Assembly: GCF_002245895.1 (NCBI RefSeq)
Contig: NZ_NPJZ01000001.1
Coordinates: 3,074,501-3,138,500 of the forward strand
DNA: 64,000 nucleotides
Reading direction: 5' to 3'
From: Rhodococcus sp. OK302
GTDB lineage: Bacteria > Actinomycetota > Actinomycetes > Mycobacteriales > Mycobacteriaceae
Positions 60,765 to 64,000 of this stretch are shown here, one piece after another. A program made the position numbers and the translations under genes. The notes under the pieces were generated by a model. The model had not been told where the DNA came from. It ran no database searches and saw nothing but the letters and a program-made list of their open reading frames with translations. How positions within the stretch are numbered: the stretch's first letter is position 1; every line of letters starts with the position of its first letter.

Positions 60765-60801
60765 AGAACCGCCGCCCTCCATCAAGGAAGGCGGCGGTTC
60801 T
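60765..60801. terminator. Terminator between DoxX gene and permease
   Basis: AGAACCGCCGCC (60765-60776) pairs with GGCGGCGGTTCT (60790-60801) and is followed by TTTT. It serves the DoxX gene and perhaps the convergent permease. Confidence 0.88.
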
Positions 60802-60818
60802 TTTGTCAGCGGGCAGTG

Positions 60819-62354
60819 TCAGTCTTTGACAAGCACTGGTGCGGCATTCGCGGACGGGATAGCAGTTCCGTCCTTGATCTTGCGTCCGAGTACCGACTTG
60901 CGGTGTCCGTACAAGAAGTAGACGACAACGCCAATGGCCATCCAGACCACAAATCGGATCCAGGTCTCGACCGAGAGATTGAGCATCAGCCAACCGCAGG
61001 CGAGAACGGCCAGAATCGGAACGAACGGCACCCACGGCACGCGGAATCCACGCGGCAGATCGGGGCGAGTGCGACGCAGGACGATGACGCCGATGCAGAC
61101 GAGTACGAATGCGAACAGTGTGCCGATGTTCACCATTTCTTCGAGCGTTCCCATGGGGAAGAACGCTGCAAGCACAGCGACGATGCCGCCGACGATGAGA
61201 GTAATGCGGACCGGGACGCCCTTGTCGTTGGTCTTTGCCAGCTTGCGAGGCATGAGGCCGTCACGCGACATCGCGAACAGCACTCGCGTTTGACCGAGCA
61301 TCATCACCATGACGACGGTGGTCAGACCGGCCAGGCCGCCGAAGTTGATGGCAGTTTGGGCCCAACCGATCCCGTTGGCCTCGAAGGCAGTGGCCAGTGT
61401 GGCACTGGAATCGCCGACCAGCGGGCTGCCGTCCTTCAATTCCGTGTACTTGACCATTCCGGTGAGTACCAGGGTCACCGCGACGTACAGGACGGTCACA
61501 ATCGCGAGAGATCCGAAGATTCCGCGGGGCAGGGCCTTCTGGGGATCCTTTGTCTCTTCGGCGGTGGTTGCGACGACGTCGAACCCGATGAAGGCAAAGA
61601 ACACCAGGCTGGCCGCGGCCAGCAGGCCGTAGGCGCCGTAGCTACTGCCACCGGCACCGGTGAGCCAGGAGAACAGGGTCTGATGGATTCCACTTGCCGA
61701 GCTGTCAGCACCTTCGGCCGGCGGGATGAAGGGAGAGTAGTTCTCCTTCTTGATGTAGAACGAGCCGACGATGATGACCAGGAGCACAACGGCAATCTTG
61801 ATCGCGGTGATGACTGCGGAGACGCGGGAGGAAACCTTGGTTCCGATGGCGAGGATCGTTGTGATGGCCGCGATGATGAGCAGTGCGCCCCAGTCGAAAC
61901 TGATCGGCCCGAGGTGGGCGGTGGTACTGCCACTTGCTCCGATGACATTGCCTAGATAGAGCGACCAACCCTTGCCGACAACTGCCGCGGCGAGCGCGAA
62001 TTCGAGGATGAGGTCCCAGCCGATAATCCAGGCCGCGAACTCCCCGAAGGTTGCGTACGAAAATGTGTACGCACTACCGGCGACGGGAACGGTCGACGCG
62101 AACTCGGCGTAACAGAGGGCTGCGAGCGCGCAGGCGATGGCAGCGAGGACAAACGCGAGCGAGATGGACGGGCCGGCAACGTTGCCTGCGGTTCTGGCGG
62201 TGAGCGTGAAGATACCTGCGCCGATGACGACGGCGACACCGAAGACCGTCAGGTCTTTCGCAGTCAGTTCCTTTTTGAGCTTTGTCTCAGGCTCGTCGGT
62301 GTCCGCGATCGATTGCTCGACGGATTTGGTGCGCCATATGCCGACTCCGGGCAT
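60819..62354 (-). CDS. APC-family amino acid permease (CAT type)
   Basis: A 511-residue transporter with about twelve to fourteen hydrophobic helices. The APC signature VVIGAGIFTLT (first helix) and FIGFDVVATTAEETKDPQKALPRGI (sixth to seventh) are clear. It probably takes up a cationic or other amino acid with protons. AAGGAG lies before the ATG at 62354. The substrate cannot be told from sequence; no amino acid biosynthesis gene other than ilvD is near. Confidence 0.9.
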   Translation of the reverse strand: MPGVGIWRTKSVEQSIADTDEPETKLKKELTAKDLTVFGVAVVIGAGIFTLTARTAGNVAGPSISLAFVLAAIACALAALCYAEFASTVPVAGSAYTFSYATFGEFAAWIIGWDLILEFALAAAVVGKGWSLYLGNVIGASGSTTAHLGPISFDWGALLIIAAITTILAIGTKVSSRVSAVITAIKIAVVLLVIIVGSFYIKKENYSPFIPPAEGADSSASGIHQTLFSWLTGAGGSSYGAYGLLAAASLVFFAFIGFDVVATTAEETKDPQKALPRGIFGSLAIVTVLYVAVTLVLTGMVKYTELKDGSPLVGDSSATLATAFEANGIGWAQTAINFGGLAGLTTVVMVMMLGQTRVLFAMSRDGLMPRKLAKTNDKGVPVRITLIVGGIVAVLAAFFPMGTLEEMVNIGTLFAFVLVCIGVIVLRRTRPDLPRGFRVPWVPFVPILAVLACGWLMLNLSVETWIRFVVWMAIGVVVYFLYGHRKSVLGRKIKDGTAIPSANAAPVLVKD

Positions 62355-62749
62355 GTATTGCTCCTTGGTTGATTCCCGGCGACCTTGTGGGGGCCGGGAG
62401 GTGGCTGACTGTTGTCGAATGTGATGTGGGTCTCAACGACCTGCTGAGGGAACCATTGGTGAGCGCAGTGCGCAAGTCGAGACGACTGAACTGACTGAAA
62501 TGATCACTTTTCGTTCTGCGGGACTCCAATAGGTATCTGATTTGCTCAGCTGCGTCGTGCACACTACGGCAGGGTGAGTCCACTCACCTATTTCACCTTT
62601 GGGGGTGTCTGAAATGTCCGACGTGCCAGGCGGTTTCACTGAAGCGAGCCTCGTTGGGGTGCTGAATTTTTCGTACCTGTCGGTCGGTCCTGCTGTCAAC
62701 GGGTAATCAAACGCGATGTGAGCGTCGCCTCGGCCAGAAGGAGATTTTG
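62355..62749. other. Intergenic region between permease and leucine-rich-repeat gene
   Basis: A 395-base divergent gap. It holds a perfect inverted repeat at 62573-62588 and a 30-codon open frame (62614-62706) that has no clear ribosome-binding site. No known riboswitch is recognised. Confidence 0.5.
62573..62588. promoter_or_regulatory. Candidate operator (inverted repeat)
   Basis: GGTGAGT (62573-62579) and ACTCACC (62582-62588) are exact complements around CC. It lies about 220 bases before the permease start and 160 before the leucine-rich-repeat gene, so either could be its target. Confidence 0.45.
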
Positions 62750-63703
62750 ATGATCGTCACCCACCTCGGCACACTGCACGGTCGTCCGGCATTCGATTTC
62801 CCCAACCCGGCAGCATCGGGCGGCGTGTTGCCTGACGCCGACGCCGTAGCCTGGCGAATCTCGGTGGAACCGTATGCCGATGACGCGGAGGAATTCACCG
62901 ATGCCTGGACGAGGTTCGTGGCGACGGTGGACCTGTCGGCAGTTCAGGCGTTGATCATCGGTGAGTGGGGCGAATCGTACGAGTTCGACTCGTCGTTGAT
63001 CGTGGAACTGATTGTCGGACAACAAGAACGGTTGACGTCACTGCGTGCGCTGTTTCTTGCCGACATCACGCAAGAGCAGCAGGAGATCTCCTGGATCCAG
63101 CAATCCGACGTCACCCCGATTCTTGCGGCGTTTCCGAGGTTGGTCGAATTGGGGATTCGCGGCGGGACCGAATTGCAGTTCCCCCCAACCGGACATGCTT
63201 GTCTGCGCCGTTTAACCATTGAATCGGGTGGCCTGCCGCTCGACGTAGTCCGCGGAATATCCTCCAGCGAATTCCCGGCCCTCGAGTCTCTGGAACTCTG
63301 GCTCGGCGACGACGGATACGGCGGCGACGCCACCGCCGAGGATCTCTCTGTCCTCCTCAGCGGTGAATCCTTGCCGTCGTTGAAGCATCTCGGCTTGCGG
63401 AACAGCGAGATTCAGGACGCTGTTGTGCATGCGGTAGTCGCAGCCCCGCTCCTTGCCCGGTTGCGCACCCTGGATCTGTCGTTGGGCGTTCTCACCGACG
63501 ACGGTGCTGCGGCGCTCCTCGCCAGCCGTCGGTTCGCCCATCTCGACTCACTTGATCTGCACCACCACTTTCTTTCCGATGCCGTAGTCGCGGACCTGAC
63601 GCAGCACTGCGCCGAATTAGCGGTTCACGTCGACTTGTCGGAGCTGATGTCGCCGGACGCGTGCGACGGCGAGGTGTGGCGGTGTATTGCCGTCACCGAG
63701 TAG
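62750..63703 (+). CDS. Leucine-rich-repeat protein, STM4015 family
   Basis: A 317-residue cytoplasmic protein without signal peptide. The N-terminal part has the HLGTLHGRPAFDF start, followed by leucine-rich repeats (LRALFLADI, LVELGIRGG, LESLELWLGDD, LKHLGLRNSEI, LRTLDLSLGVL, LDSLDLHHHFL). These are found in the STM4015 group, whose role is unknown. The ATG at 62750, six bases after AGAAGGAGA, is chosen over a TTG one codon earlier. It faces the permease gene and ends at a perfect palindrome shared with ilvD. Confidence 0.82.
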   Translation: MIVTHLGTLHGRPAFDFPNPAASGGVLPDADAVAWRISVEPYADDAEEFTDAWTRFVATVDLSAVQALIIGEWGESYEFDSSLIVELIVGQQERLTSLRALFLADITQEQQEISWIQQSDVTPILAAFPRLVELGIRGGTELQFPPTGHACLRRLTIESGGLPLDVVRGISSSEFPALESLELWLGDDGYGGDATAEDLSVLLSGESLPSLKHLGLRNSEIQDAVVHAVVAAPLLARLRTLDLSLGVLTDDGAAALLASRRFAHLDSLDLHHHFLSDAVVADLTQHCAELAVHVDLSELMSPDACDGEVWRCIAVTE

Positions 63704-63729
63704 ATAGTTCAGGTTTGTGGTTCGAAGAC

Positions 63730-63765
63730 AAAAGGTCCCCAGCCGCATGCGGCTGGGGACCTTTT
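63730..63765. terminator. Bidirectional terminator, perfect 36-bp palindrome
   Basis: AAAAGGTCCCCAGCCGCA at 63730-63747 and its exact complement at 63748-63765, with A and T runs at the ends. It stands between convergent genes and can stop both transcripts. Confidence 0.93.
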
Positions 63766-63778
63766 CGAGTGCTGCTAC

Positions 63779-64000
63779 TTACGGGACGTAACGAACCGCG
63801 CCCTTGTCAGCTGACGTCGCCAACGCTGCGTACGCACGCAGGGCAGTGGTGACGGCGCGCTGACGATCAACCGGGTGCCACGGACGCTCGGAGGCTTCCA
63901 TCTTGGCGCGACGATCAGCGAGGACGTCGTCGTCGACAAGGATCTCGAGGGTGCGGGTGGCAACGTCGATACGGACCTGATCGCCGTTCTGCACCAGGCC
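63779..64000 (-). CDS. ilvD: Dihydroxy-acid dehydratase, C-terminal part (cut by window end)
   Basis: The last 73 codons, with the stop at 63779-63781. [20 protein letters not shown] and [18 protein letters not shown] are the conserved IlvD C-terminus, ending in [11 protein letters not shown]. IlvD removes water from dihydroxy acids in valine, isoleucine and leucine synthesis and holds an iron-sulfur cluster. Its active-site region and start lie outside the window. Confidence 0.92.
   Translation of the reverse strand, partial: GLVQNGDQVRIDVATRTLEILVDDDVLADRRAKMEASERPWHPVDRQRAVTTALRAYAALATSADKGAVRYVP

Noticed and set aside
62614..62706. Small open frame of 30 codons before the leucine-rich-repeat gene
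   Set aside because: No good ribosome-binding site and no recognisable sequence; chance is likely.

Overview
The window looks like chromosomal DNA from a high-GC mycolic-acid actinomycete, most likely a Rhodococcus of the R. erythropolis/qingshengii type. The reasons are the codon use, the many GTG and TTG starts, and a gene order that follows, strand for strand, the Mycobacterium tuberculosis stretch Rv3053c to Rv3005c as I remember it (nrdHIEF, fecB, ctaD, serB2, echA17, two methyltransferases, Rv3035, Rv3034c, the Rv3032-Rv3030 polysaccharide genes, fixAB, an acyltransferase pair, an iscS-like gene, mnmA, Rv3015c, ligA, Rv3013, gatCA, pfkA, gatB, lppZ, Rv3005c). The genus is inferred; no rRNA gene is present to confirm it. 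I saw no tRNA, rRNA, CRISPR array, prophage or insertion sequence.

Layout. 1-5.8 kb: the end of a MoaD gene, a secreted Gly-Ser-Leu-flanked protein, nadE, a nucleosidase, a META-domain lipoprotein, a TetR regulator divergent from an FMN reductase, and a siderophore-interacting protein. 6.0-10.1 kb: the class Ib ribonucleotide reductase operon nrdHIEF behind a candidate pair of NrdR boxes. 10.2-12.9 kb: a Nudix hydrolase and two ferric-siderophore binding lipoproteins with iron-box-like sites. 13.2-17 kb: ctaD, serB and a Pth2-like gene. 17-28 kb: a stretch not shared with M. tuberculosis, holding a membrane protein, an aldehyde dehydrogenase, an acyl-CoA ligase, a large LuxR-type regulator, a flavoprotein monooxygenase and glgX. 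28-35.6 kb: the conserved Rv3041c-Rv3034c block. 35.7-39.3 kb: a tightly overlapping glycosyltransferase/GH57/methyltransferase operon matching the methylglucose lipopolysaccharide locus. 39.5-46.6 kb: etfBA, an OlsB/OlsA-like acyltransferase pair, iscS, mnmA and a core-MetE-like protein. 46.6-58.6 kb: ligA, gatCA, pfkA and gatB, interrupted by a secreted phospholipase A2 plus membrane alpha/beta-hydrolase pair facing a two-component system. 58.7-64 kb: an LppZ-like lipoprotein, a DoxX protein, an amino acid permease, a leucine-rich-repeat protein and the 3' end of ilvD.

Four genes (siderophore-interacting protein, nrdI, nrdF, glgX) are split by an apparent one-base loss, each in a run of four or five identical bases. 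This looks like a systematic base-calling error rather than real decay, and all four are annotated as whole genes with a frameshift.

The signals most worth following are the phospholipase/hydrolase/two-component locus with repeated motifs in its shared promoter region, the core-MetE-like protein coupled to mnmA, the OlsBA-like pair, the long perfect operator-like repeat in front of etfBA, and a dispersed hairpin element found in two nearly identical copies 10.6 kb apart.
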